A stretch of 56,666 nt of DNA from Eubacterium sp. GTDB lineage: Bacteria > Bacillota > Clostridia > Lachnospirales > Lachnospiraceae. Both the position numbers and the translations under genes were made by a program. The notes under the pieces were generated by a model. The model was not told the origin of the DNA and made no database searches. It saw only the letters and a list, made by a program, of their open reading frames with translations. Location of the stretch: contig JAAVZE010000060.1 of the NCBI GenBank assembly GCA_022791495.1, positions 1 through 56,666 on the forward strand, read 5' to 3'. This document shows, in pieces, positions 9,818 through 18,847 of the stretch (within the stretch, counting starts at the first letter, position 1; each line of letters begins with the position of its first letter).

Positions 9818-11290
9818 ATGGAGAAAAAAGATAAGTTTTGCAACTGTATCTATGTGGTCATTGCTGCACTGGCTTTTGGGGGTATGCTGGCATATTCCGG
9901 GGTTCAGGAGTTCTGGTATGATGAAGTGTATCAGCTTGGGCTGGTGGGACCAGATAAGGGGATCGGAGAGGTGTTTCGATCCTATATGCAGTTAAAAGAT
10001 TATACACCTCCATTGTATGCTGTCATAGTATGGATATGGAGAGCTGTGGTTCCATTTTCTTTTCCCTGGCTGCTGCTGGTGTCAGAAGGATTCACCGCTG
10101 CTGGTATTTTTTTTACCGCCCTTGCCGGCAGGGAGCTGGGGGGAAAAAAGCTTGGGCTCCTGGCAGAGATCTTGTCTGCCTCATCTGCGGTGTTGATTTT
10201 ATATGCAGGATACGAATTCCGTTCGTATTCCCTGTATTTTTTGTCGGCGGCCCTGCTGGCCTGTGCCCTGGCAAAACGGATCCGCAGTTCAGGGAAGAAA
10301 GGTTATATTTTATTGACGATTTCTCTGCTTTTACTTTTGTATTCCCATTATTATGGCTGTGTGATAGCGGGGGTGCTTTTCCTTTTTGAGATGGTCTTAG
10401 TAATTGCCAGAAAGCAGAGTTTCAAAAAAATCTATCCATATTTTGCAGCGGGTGCAGGATTTGCGCCCTGGCTGCTGCTGGTTTTTATCAACCATACCAG
10501 AAGTATCACAGAATTCTGGATCCAGCCTCCAGATCTGAGATCACTATTTGATCTCCTTCGTTTTTTGTGCAGTGAGAATAAGTTTCAGCTCTGGACTCTC
10601 TGTCTGGGGATCGCAGGATGCCTTGTGTGCTTTTTAGCGAAGTGTCGTTTTGGCAGGTTTTCTTTTGAAAATGATGCGGAAAAACTTTATCTGCCCGGAC
10701 TTGTGGTTGCAGTACCCGCTGTCATTTATTTTTACAGCACTGTGGTCAATCCCTCTGGAGGAATCTTTTATAACCGTTATTTTATTGGATTGCTTCCTTT
10801 TTGCTATCTGCTGATGGCACAGGCGGTACTCTGGGGATGGCAGCTGGCTGCCGGCAGGGAGCGGAATCGTGAATTTACAGCGTTATGTGTGGGAATTGCT
10901 CTTGTTTTGGCGGTGCAGAATGGAACTTTACTTCTGGAAGAGCTTTATAAGGAGCAGGAGATATCCTATCGTGGTTCCATAAGTATACTGGCAAAAAAGG
11001 ATGATATTACAGATGAGGGCGTTGCCGTTGTAATGACGGATAATTCTTATGTCCGAGCCGGGATAGAGATGTATTTTGAAGGATTTTACAGAGTCGTGCC
11101 CGAAGTTATTTCCCAGCATGATAATAATTTCCAGGAAATTGTAAAAAATTATAAGAAAGTGTATTTATTTATCGGGAAACAACCTGTGGAGGATGAAACC
11201 AGAACGCTGTTATCAGAGTACAAGATGATTTCTAGGAATAAGAAAAACAGGATACGGGAATATGTTTTGGAACAAGTGGAAGACGAATAG
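9818..11290 (+). CDS. GT39/PMT_2-type membrane glycosyltransferase
   Basis: A protein of 490 residues with many membrane helices. After helix one comes FWYDEVYQ, the acidic pair (Asp-Glu) conserved in protein-mannosyltransferase/ArnT-type GT-C enzymes. TPPLYAVIVWIW and YEFRSYSLYFL follow, both familiar from this family. It should transfer a sugar from a polyprenyl-phosphate carrier to a surface polymer on the outer face of the membrane. It starts behind GAGGAAA and is followed after 15 bases by a GtrA-like gene, consistent with a three-component extracellular glycosylation set. Confidence 0.8.
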   Translation: MEKKDKFCNCIYVVIAALAFGGMLAYSGVQEFWYDEVYQLGLVGPDKGIGEVFRSYMQLKDYTPPLYAVIVWIWRAVVPFSFPWLLLVSEGFTAAGIFFTALAGRELGGKKLGLLAEILSASSAVLILYAGYEFRSYSLYFLSAALLACALAKRIRSSGKKGYILLTISLLLLLYSHYYGCVIAGVLFLFEMVLVIARKQSFKKIYPYFAAGAGFAPWLLLVFINHTRSITEFWIQPPDLRSLFDLLRFLCSENKFQLWTLCLGIAGCLVCFLAKCRFGRFSFENDAEKLYLPGLVVAVPAVIYFYSTVVNPSGGIFYNRYFIGLLPFCYLLMAQAVLWGWQLAAGRERNREFTALCVGIALVLAVQNGTLLLEELYKEQEISYRGSISILAKKDDITDEGVAVVMTDNSYVRAGIEMYFEGFYRVVPEVISQHDNNFQEIVKNYKKVYLFIGKQPVEDETRTLLSEYKMISRNKKNRIREYVLEQVEDE

Positions 11291-11305
11291 ATAAAAGGAT
11301 GAAAG

Positions 11306-11842
11306 ATGATGAATGGAATTAGTGAAAAGTTATGGGGCATAATAGAAACGATAGTAAGAGGAATCTTTGGTGTGATTTTCAAGCTTATTAAAATGGATCC
11401 CACGGAGGAGCAGTGGGATGCTCTGCTCCAATTCGTAAAATTCGGTTTGGTAGGTGTATGGAATACCGTATTTTCCTATACAATAAATGTCTTGTGTCTG
11501 CTTTTATTTAAAAAAGCAGGAGTTCTGCAGACCGCAGACCTGGATATGTATGTATCCAACACCATTGCCTTTATAATAAGCGTTCTGGTATCTTTTCTTC
11601 TCAACAGCAGATTTGTGTTTACGCTGGAGGAAGGTCAGAGCCGCAATTTCTGGAAGGCACTGATGAAGAGCTATCTGTCCTATGGTTTTACAGGAATCAT
11701 TTTGAACAATCTCCTCGCTTATTTGTGGGTGAATGTGTTGGGAATATCCAAATTTATAGCGCCGCTGATCAGCCTGATCATAGCGATACCGATCAACTTT
11801 GTGATGAATAAGCTTTGGGCATTTAAAACGGAAAACAAGTAA
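11306..11842 (+). CDS. GtrA/GtcA family small membrane protein
   Basis: A protein of 178 residues with four membrane helices in its C-terminal two thirds, beginning with KFGLVGVWNTVFSY, the typical GtrA entry motif (residues about 45-58). The first 35 residues look amphipathic. GtrA proteins are thought to move polyprenyl-phosphate-linked sugars across the membrane for use by GT-C enzymes. Its place between GT-C genes and a GT2 gene (12130) fits that role. It starts with tandem ATG codons behind AAAGGATGAAAG. Downstream is a 287-base spacer rich in hairpins. Confidence 0.88.
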   Translation: MMNGISEKLWGIIETIVRGIFGVIFKLIKMDPTEEQWDALLQFVKFGLVGVWNTVFSYTINVLCLLLFKKAGVLQTADLDMYVSNTIAFIISVLVSFLLNSRFVFTLEEGQSRNFWKALMKSYLSYGFTGIILNNLLAYLWVNVLGISKFIAPLISLIIAIPINFVMNKLWAFKTENK

Positions 11843-11848
11843 AAATCC

Positions 11849-11877
11849 TTTTCAAATGCGCCAACATATGGTAAAAT
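11849..11877 (+). promoter_or_regulatory. Possible extended -10 promoter before the GDP-rhamnose block
   Basis: TTTTCA at 11849-11854 and TAAAAT at 11872-11877 are 17 bases apart, and TGG immediately precedes the -10 hexamer as in extended -10 promoters. The -35 match is weak (four of six). Transcription would begin near 11884, at the edge of the hairpin cluster, so that cluster would be the leader of the next transcript. Confidence 0.4.
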
Positions 11878-11880
11878 GAA

Positions 11881-12078
11881 CGCATAAGCACGAACGCACC
11901 TTCTCCTGGAGACAGCCTCCTGCTTGCAGGAAAGGCTGTCTCCAGGAGAAGGTATGTGAGTGCAACGAACACTAAGCTCCTTCGGGGCACCGAAGGAGCT
12001 TAGTGAGTGCTTATGCGTAAGAAGCACGAACGCATCTTATGCGGGTAAGCACGAAGCTGCTTATGCGTAAGAAGCACG
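11881..12078. repeat. Intergenic hairpin cluster with nested inverted and direct repeats
   Basis: Hairpin one has perfect 21-base arms at 11898-11918 and 11933-11953, and its loop contains a second 5-base stem, so the whole is almost one 26-pair stem. Hairpin two has perfect 16-base arms at 11970-11985 and 11990-12005 around the loop GGCA. An 11-base inverted repeat (CGCATAAGCAC at 11881, its complement ending at 12017) encloses both. A 21-base direct repeat lies at 12008-12028 and 12058-12078. No U-run follows either hairpin, so they are not ordinary terminators. Confidence 0.85.
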
Positions 12079-12129
12079 GAAGTGCTGACATGTAGATGAA
12101 GATAGTAAAATAAATTTGGAGGAAAGCTC

Positions 12130-12837
12130 ATGGGAATCAGTGTGGTTCTGCTGGCATACAAAGAAGAGGAGAATCTTAAGGTTCTTTTGCCGCAGATAAT
12201 CGATAATGTACAAAAGACAGGAGAAGAATTTGAAATTCTTGTGATAGATACGGCGGAGCCGCTGGATAATACCAAAGGTGTCTGCGAGGAATTTGGAGCC
12301 AGATATATCAATCAGGAGGAGCCCGCTTTTGCGGGTGCCTTTAAAACGGGGATCAAATATGCGGAAATGGATAAATTTCTTATCCTGGACAGTGACGGAT
12401 CTCACAATCCTAAATACATCCCTGGAATTTATGAGAAATTTACGAAGGAAAACTGCGATGTGGTCATCGGTTCCCGCTATGTAAAAGGCGGAAAGACCAA
12501 CGATGCCAAGAGTTCCATTATCATGTCTCATATATTGAATGGTATGTTCCGGTTTTTTCTTGGTATTAAAGCGAAGGATATTTCCACGGATTACCGGATG
12601 TATCACACCGATGAGCTTAAAAAGGTGTCGCTGTCCTGCCATAATTATGATGTACTTCAGGAAGTGTTGCTGCGACTTCGTCTGAATAAAAAAGATAAAA
12701 AACTGAAAATCGGCGAGGTACCGATCGAATTTGACAAGCGGATTTATGGGGAATCGAAGAGACGCCTGATTCCGTTTATTATGAGCTATATCAAGACATT
12801 ATGCCGGCTTACGGTGACGCGTATCGTCGGTAAATGA
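12130..12837 (+). CDS. GT2 dolichyl/polyprenyl-phosphate-sugar synthase, soluble type
   Basis: A protein of 235 residues, a single GT-A domain of the dolichol-phosphate mannosyltransferase type without membrane helices. It starts with ISVVLLAYKEEENL and has the nucleotide/metal motif LDSDGSH (about residues 94-100), the GSRYVKGG block and a C-terminal GESKR segment, all characteristic of polyprenyl-phosphate mannose/glucose synthases. It likely loads a hexose on undecaprenyl phosphate, possibly mannose given the GDP-mannose genes that follow. It has a strong TTGGAGGAAAG site and its stop overlaps an ATG of the manA frame. Confidence 0.87.
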   Translation: MGISVVLLAYKEEENLKVLLPQIIDNVQKTGEEFEILVIDTAEPLDNTKGVCEEFGARYINQEEPAFAGAFKTGIKYAEMDKFLILDSDGSHNPKYIPGIYEKFTKENCDVVIGSRYVKGGKTNDAKSSIIMSHILNGMFRFFLGIKAKDISTDYRMYHTDELKKVSLSCHNYDVLQEVLLRLRLNKKDKKLKIGEVPIEFDKRIYGESKRRLIPFIMSYIKTLCRLTVTRIVGK

Positions 12838-12854
12838 TTAGGAAGGTTTATTTT

Positions 12855-13817
12855 ATGTATCCGATGAAATTATCTCCTGTGTATAAGGAATATCTCTGGG
12901 GCGGCAGAGAGCTGGAACGGCTGTACGGCAAGTCTGGAGAAGGTCTCTGCACTGCGGAGAGCTGGGAACTATGCTGCCATCCGGATGGACAGAACAAGAT
13001 TGTCAACGGCAGATTTAAGAGGCAGTTTCTGAGTGATATCGTAAAGGAGTTTCCGGAATACGTATCTCCGGATTTTAAGCCAGAAGATAAATTTCCGATT
13101 TTGATTAAATTTATAGATGCCAAGAAGAATTTGTCCATTCAGGTTCATCCTTCGGATGAAACCGCCCTGCGGGAGCGGGGAGAAGAGGGAAAGGCGGAGA
13201 TGTGGTATGTGGTTTCGGCAAAACCCCGCGCTTTCCTGTATTATGGGCTGAACCGAATGATCAGCAGGGAAGAGCTGGAAAAGAAGATTCAAGACGGTAC
13301 CGTCTGTGAGGTGCTGAATAAAGTTGAAGTACATGCTGGAGATGTGTTCTTCATTCATCCTGGAACGATTCATGCCATCGGGGCAGGGGCTGTGATCGCA
13401 GAGATCCAGCAAAACTCCAACACGACCTTCCGGGTATATGATTATCTGCGGAAGGATAAGGATGGAAATTACCGGGAGCTTCAAGTCGAGCGGGCCATCG
13501 ATGTCATTGACCGGACGCCAGTGATCCCTTCCCAGGTGTTCGACAACAACGAAGTACGTCTCAAATCAGGAAGTCTCCGGAGACTGTTTGAGTGTGATTA
13601 TTTTAGTGTGCTGCGTATCCAGGTAGACAATGGGAAGATTAAGTTCTGGTGTGACAGGAGCAGCTTTCATTCTCTGCTTGTTGTCTCGGGAAATGGATAT
13701 TTGGAGCATGCGGGAAAACGATATGATTTCCAGGCAGGAGACAGTATGTTTATTCCAGCAGGATTTGGGGAGTATTATATACATGGAACGAATGAAATAC
13801 TAATGTCTAAATTATAA
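12855..13817 (+). CDS. manA: Mannose-6-phosphate isomerase, class I
   Basis: A protein of 320 residues, a zinc-dependent cupin isomerase interconverting fructose-6-phosphate and mannose-6-phosphate, the entry to GDP-mannose. The zinc ligands appear in QVHPSDE (Gln96 and His98) and in the FFIHPGTIHAIG block. YLWGG near the N-terminus is typical of the class I family of Firmicutes. ATG at 12855 is chosen because AGGAAGG lies 8 bases upstream. The frame is open to an ATG at 12834 that overlaps the previous stop but has no ribosome site. manC follows after a 61-base spacer with a small hairpin. Confidence 0.93.
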   Translation: MYPMKLSPVYKEYLWGGRELERLYGKSGEGLCTAESWELCCHPDGQNKIVNGRFKRQFLSDIVKEFPEYVSPDFKPEDKFPILIKFIDAKKNLSIQVHPSDETALRERGEEGKAEMWYVVSAKPRAFLYYGLNRMISREELEKKIQDGTVCEVLNKVEVHAGDVFFIHPGTIHAIGAGAVIAEIQQNSNTTFRVYDYLRKDKDGNYRELQVERAIDVIDRTPVIPSQVFDNNEVRLKSGSLRRLFECDYFSVLRIQVDNGKIKFWCDRSSFHSLLVVSGNGYLEHAGKRYDFQAGDSMFIPAGFGEYYIHGTNEILMSKL

Positions 13818-13828
13818 GATAAAGTTTG

Positions 13829-13846
13829 GCCGATGGTGTCATCGGC
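13829..13846. repeat. Small hairpin in the manA-manC spacer
   Basis: GCCGATG at 13829-13835 pairs perfectly with CATCGGC at 13840-13846 across a 4-base loop. There is no following T-run, so it is unlikely to stop transcription fully. It may protect or process the message between manA and manC. Confidence 0.45.
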
Positions 13847-13878
13847 TGGATATAAAGCATTCAGAAAGGAAAAAGAGT

Positions 13879-16019
<2,141 letters not shown>

Positions 16020-16068
16020 ATTGATTTGGCGTCAAACATGGGTGCATGAGGCGCTGTTAAATTGGCTT

Positions 16069-16115
16069 AGCGGCGCGAATTGGAACCCGCCTGAAAACGG
16101 AGAATTCGCGCCGCT
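16069..16115. repeat. Inverted repeat in the gmd-rmd spacer
   Basis: Perfect 13-base arms, AGCGGCGCGAATT at 16069-16081 and its complement at 16103-16115, flank a 21-base loop. It lies in a 176-base gap between two genes of one pathway. No T-run follows. I see no clear promoter in the gap, and the rest of the spacer shows nothing recognisable. Confidence 0.7.
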
Positions 16116-16195
16116 GCCTTATATATTCCTCTATAGAACGAGGGAGTGCAGCATTCCTGTCAGGGCAGGAAAATAAGTGCTAACTGGAGGAAAGA

Positions 16196-17140
16196 ATGAA
16201 AAAAGTATTGATTATCGGCGGTGCCGGTTTTGTGGGGAGGTATCTGGCAGAGTATCTCACCGGGGAATGTGGATATGAGGTCAGTATTACAAAGATGAAA
16301 CAGGAAGTACTGGAGGACGTAAATGGCAAGGTATTGGATATGGATCTTCTGGTAAAAGAAGAGGTGGAGCAGGTGCTGGAAAAGTGTGTTCCGGATTATA
16401 TTTTCCACCTTGCGGCCCAGAGCTCTGTGGCTTTATCCTGGTCCAATCCACAGCTTACGGTGGATGTAAATATTAAGGGGACTTTGAATCTGCTGGATGT
16501 GTTAAAAGAAATAAAGTATCCAGGAAGAGTGCTTTTGATCGGTTCCGGAGAGGAATATGGATATGTCAATCCGGAAGAGGTCCCGATCTCTGAGGATACG
16601 GTTCTGCGTCCTGGAAATATTTATGCTGCCACAAAGGGCTGTCAGAATATGCTGGCGGCGATCTATGCCAGGGCATACCAGCTCAATCTTGTAATGGTCC
16701 GTGCCTTTAACCATGTAGGACCGAGACAGTCTCCCCAGTTTGTGGTATCAGATTTTTGTAAACAGGTAGTGGAAGTGGAAAAGGGACTTCGGGAACCGGT
16801 GATCCATGTGGGAAATCTGAAGGCAAAAAGGGATTTTACAGATGTGAGAGATGTGATTGCTGCCTATGAGTGCCTGGTACGTCAGGGACACGCCGGGGAG
16901 ACCTACAATGTAGGAGCGGGAAATGCGTATTCGATTCAGGAGATTCTGGATCAGATCATCGCCCTATCCGGGCAGGAGATCCGGGTGGAGGTAGAGGCAG
17001 AACGACTGCGGCCCATCGATGTGCCGATTATCTCAGCAGATATAACAAAGATTACAGAACACACAGACTGGACAAGGAAGATCAGTCTGGTGACGACATT
17101 GGAAGATACGCTGAATTATTGGAGAGAGCAGATTTCATAG
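16196..17140 (+). CDS. rmd: GDP-6-deoxy-D-mannose (GDP-4-keto-6-deoxymannose) reductase
   Basis: A protein of 314 residues of the SDR family. The Rossmann motif IIGGAGFVGRYLAEYL opens the protein. HLAAQSSVALSW and GSGEEYG follow, and YAATK gives the catalytic Tyr-x3-Lys. NHVGPRQSPQFV and RPIDVPIISADITK match the Rmd family, which reduces the 4-keto group with retention at C3 and C5 to give GDP-D-rhamnose. No fucose synthase (epimerase-reductase) is present. It is separated from gmd by a hairpin-containing spacer, yet is clearly the next step. The start follows TGGAGGAAAGA. Confidence 0.88.
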   Translation: MKKVLIIGGAGFVGRYLAEYLTGECGYEVSITKMKQEVLEDVNGKVLDMDLLVKEEVEQVLEKCVPDYIFHLAAQSSVALSWSNPQLTVDVNIKGTLNLLDVLKEIKYPGRVLLIGSGEEYGYVNPEEVPISEDTVLRPGNIYAATKGCQNMLAAIYARAYQLNLVMVRAFNHVGPRQSPQFVVSDFCKQVVEVEKGLREPVIHVGNLKAKRDFTDVRDVIAAYECLVRQGHAGETYNVGAGNAYSIQEILDQIIALSGQEIRVEVEAERLRPIDVPIISADITKITEHTDWTRKISLVTTLEDTLNYWREQIS

Positions 17141-17167
17141 CGGAGGATATATAAGGAGGATTGACGG

Positions 17168-18847
17168 ATGATGGATATTATTTCAAAATATAAAAGATGG
17201 ATGGAGCAGGTAAAGGAAGAAGATCTTTTAGAGGAATTAAAGAGTGTGGAGGGAAAGGAAGAGGAGATTAACGACCGCTTTTACCGGGAGCTGGAGTTTG
17301 GCACCGGCGGGCTCCGCGGTGTAATCGGCGCCGGAACCTACCGCATGAATGTGCATACTGTGGCAAAAGCGACCCAGGGCTACAGCAATTATCTGAAAAA
17401 GGTAACGGCAGAACCTTCGGTGGCTATCGCCTATGACAGCCGGATCAAATCCGATGTATTTGCCAGAACAGCCGCCGGGGTATTTGCGGCAAATGGGATC
17501 CAGGTTCACATCTATAAAGAACTGATGCCGACGCCGGCGCTGTCCTATGCAGTGCGCGCCCTTCACTGTGACGGCGGCATCGTGGTGACGGCAAGCCACA
17601 ATCCGGCGAAATATAACGGTTATAAGGTATATGGAGCAGATGGCTGCCAGATCACGCTGGAGGTGGCAGAGGCGATCCTGCATGAGATCGACAGTGTGGA
17701 TGTATTTGATGATGTGGTGCAGATGGATTTTGAAGAGGGATGCGGCCAGGGAAAGATCCAATTTATCGGGGAAGATGTCATCACAGGTTTTATCAATGCG
17801 GTTTCTGAGAGGGCGCTGAACCCGAAAGAAATTGACAAGGATGTATCCATCATATATACGCCTCTGAACGGTACCGGACGTATTCCGGTGACAAGATGTC
17901 TGAGGGAAAACGGGTATACCAGGATCACGATTCCGGAAGAACAGGAGATGCCGGATGGGAATTTTACCACCTGTCCCTATCCGAATCCAGAAATCAGAGA
18001 GGCGCTCGAGGTTGGTTTGAAAAAAGCAAAAGAGATAGGAAGCGATCTGTTGCTGGCGACGGATCCGGACTGTGACCGCGTGGGCATCGCCGTGAAAGAT
18101 GGAGAAGATTATAAGCTCATATCCGGCAACCAGATGGGGATCCTGCTCTTTGACTATATCTGCAAAACCTATACTGCTAATGGAACGATGCCAAAAGATC
18201 CGGTAGCAGTGACTACCATTGTATCCACTAAGATGATCGATAAGATCGCCGCCGACTATGACGTAGAGGTAAGACGGGTGCTTACGGGATTTAAGTTTAT
18301 CGGTGAGCAGATCGGTTTTCTGGAGGCAGCGGGAGAAGCGGACCGCTATGTCTTTGGGTTTGAAGAGAGCTATGGCTATCTCAGTGGCAGCCATGTGAGA
18401 GACAAAGACGGTGTCAACGGATCTCTGCTGATCTGCGAGATGTTCGCCCACTATAAAGCAAAAGGACTTTCATTAGTGGATGTACTGAACGCTCTTTATG
18501 AGAAGTATGGGTACTTTAAGGAGGCACTGCAGTCCATCACTTTTGAGGGCGCCAGCGGAGCGAAGAAAATGACAGAGCTGATGGATTCCCTCAGAAAGAA
18601 TCCGCCCTCAGAGATCGCGGGATTTAAGGTTGAGGGTGTGAAAGATTATGGAGCAGGAGTGGGAGATCTTCCAAGATCCAACGTGCTGGAATTTAATATG
18701 GAAAATGACGTAAATGTGCTGGTAAGACCGTCGGGAACGGAGCCAAAGATCAAGATGTACTATCTGGTGAAGGGAGACAGCGAAGAGGCAGGAGATCGGA
18801 TCACAGCCTCTCTGGAAGCATATTTTACGGAGGTATGTAAGGGATGA
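17168..18847 (+). CDS. Phosphohexomutase (phosphoglucomutase/phosphomannomutase)
   Basis: A protein of 559 residues of the alpha-D-phosphohexomutase superfamily, of the length of the Firmicute PgcA branch. It has the phosphoserine loop TASHNPAKYNGYKVYG at about residue 143, the metal loop DPDCDR, the sugar loop GFEESYGYL and the phosphate-binding RPSGTEPKIK near the C-terminus. It interconverts hexose-6-phosphate and hexose-1-phosphate. In this setting it can feed both manC (mannose-1-phosphate) and rfbF (glucose-1-phosphate). Preference cannot be told from sequence. The start ATG lies 7 bases after AAGGAGGA, and its stop overlaps the next start by 4 bases. Confidence 0.92.
   Translation: MMDIISKYKRWMEQVKEEDLLEELKSVEGKEEEINDRFYRELEFGTGGLRGVIGAGTYRMNVHTVAKATQGYSNYLKKVTAEPSVAIAYDSRIKSDVFARTAAGVFAANGIQVHIYKELMPTPALSYAVRALHCDGGIVVTASHNPAKYNGYKVYGADGCQITLEVAEAILHEIDSVDVFDDVVQMDFEEGCGQGKIQFIGEDVITGFINAVSERALNPKEIDKDVSIIYTPLNGTGRIPVTRCLRENGYTRITIPEEQEMPDGNFTTCPYPNPEIREALEVGLKKAKEIGSDLLLATDPDCDRVGIAVKDGEDYKLISGNQMGILLFDYICKTYTANGTMPKDPVAVTTIVSTKMIDKIAADYDVEVRRVLTGFKFIGEQIGFLEAAGEADRYVFGFEESYGYLSGSHVRDKDGVNGSLLICEMFAHYKAKGLSLVDVLNALYEKYGYFKEALQSITFEGASGAKKMTELMDSLRKNPPSEIAGFKVEGVKDYGAGVGDLPRSNVLEFNMENDVNVLVRPSGTEPKIKMYYLVKGDSEEAGDRITASLEAYFTEVCKG

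Noticed and set aside
11898-12005. The long hairpins as ordinary intrinsic terminators
   Set aside because: Neither is followed by a run of T on either strand; nested and direct repeats point to another role.
12008-12078. Direct repeats as a small CRISPR array
   Set aside because: Only two copies of 21 bases, uneven palindromic context and no cas genes.
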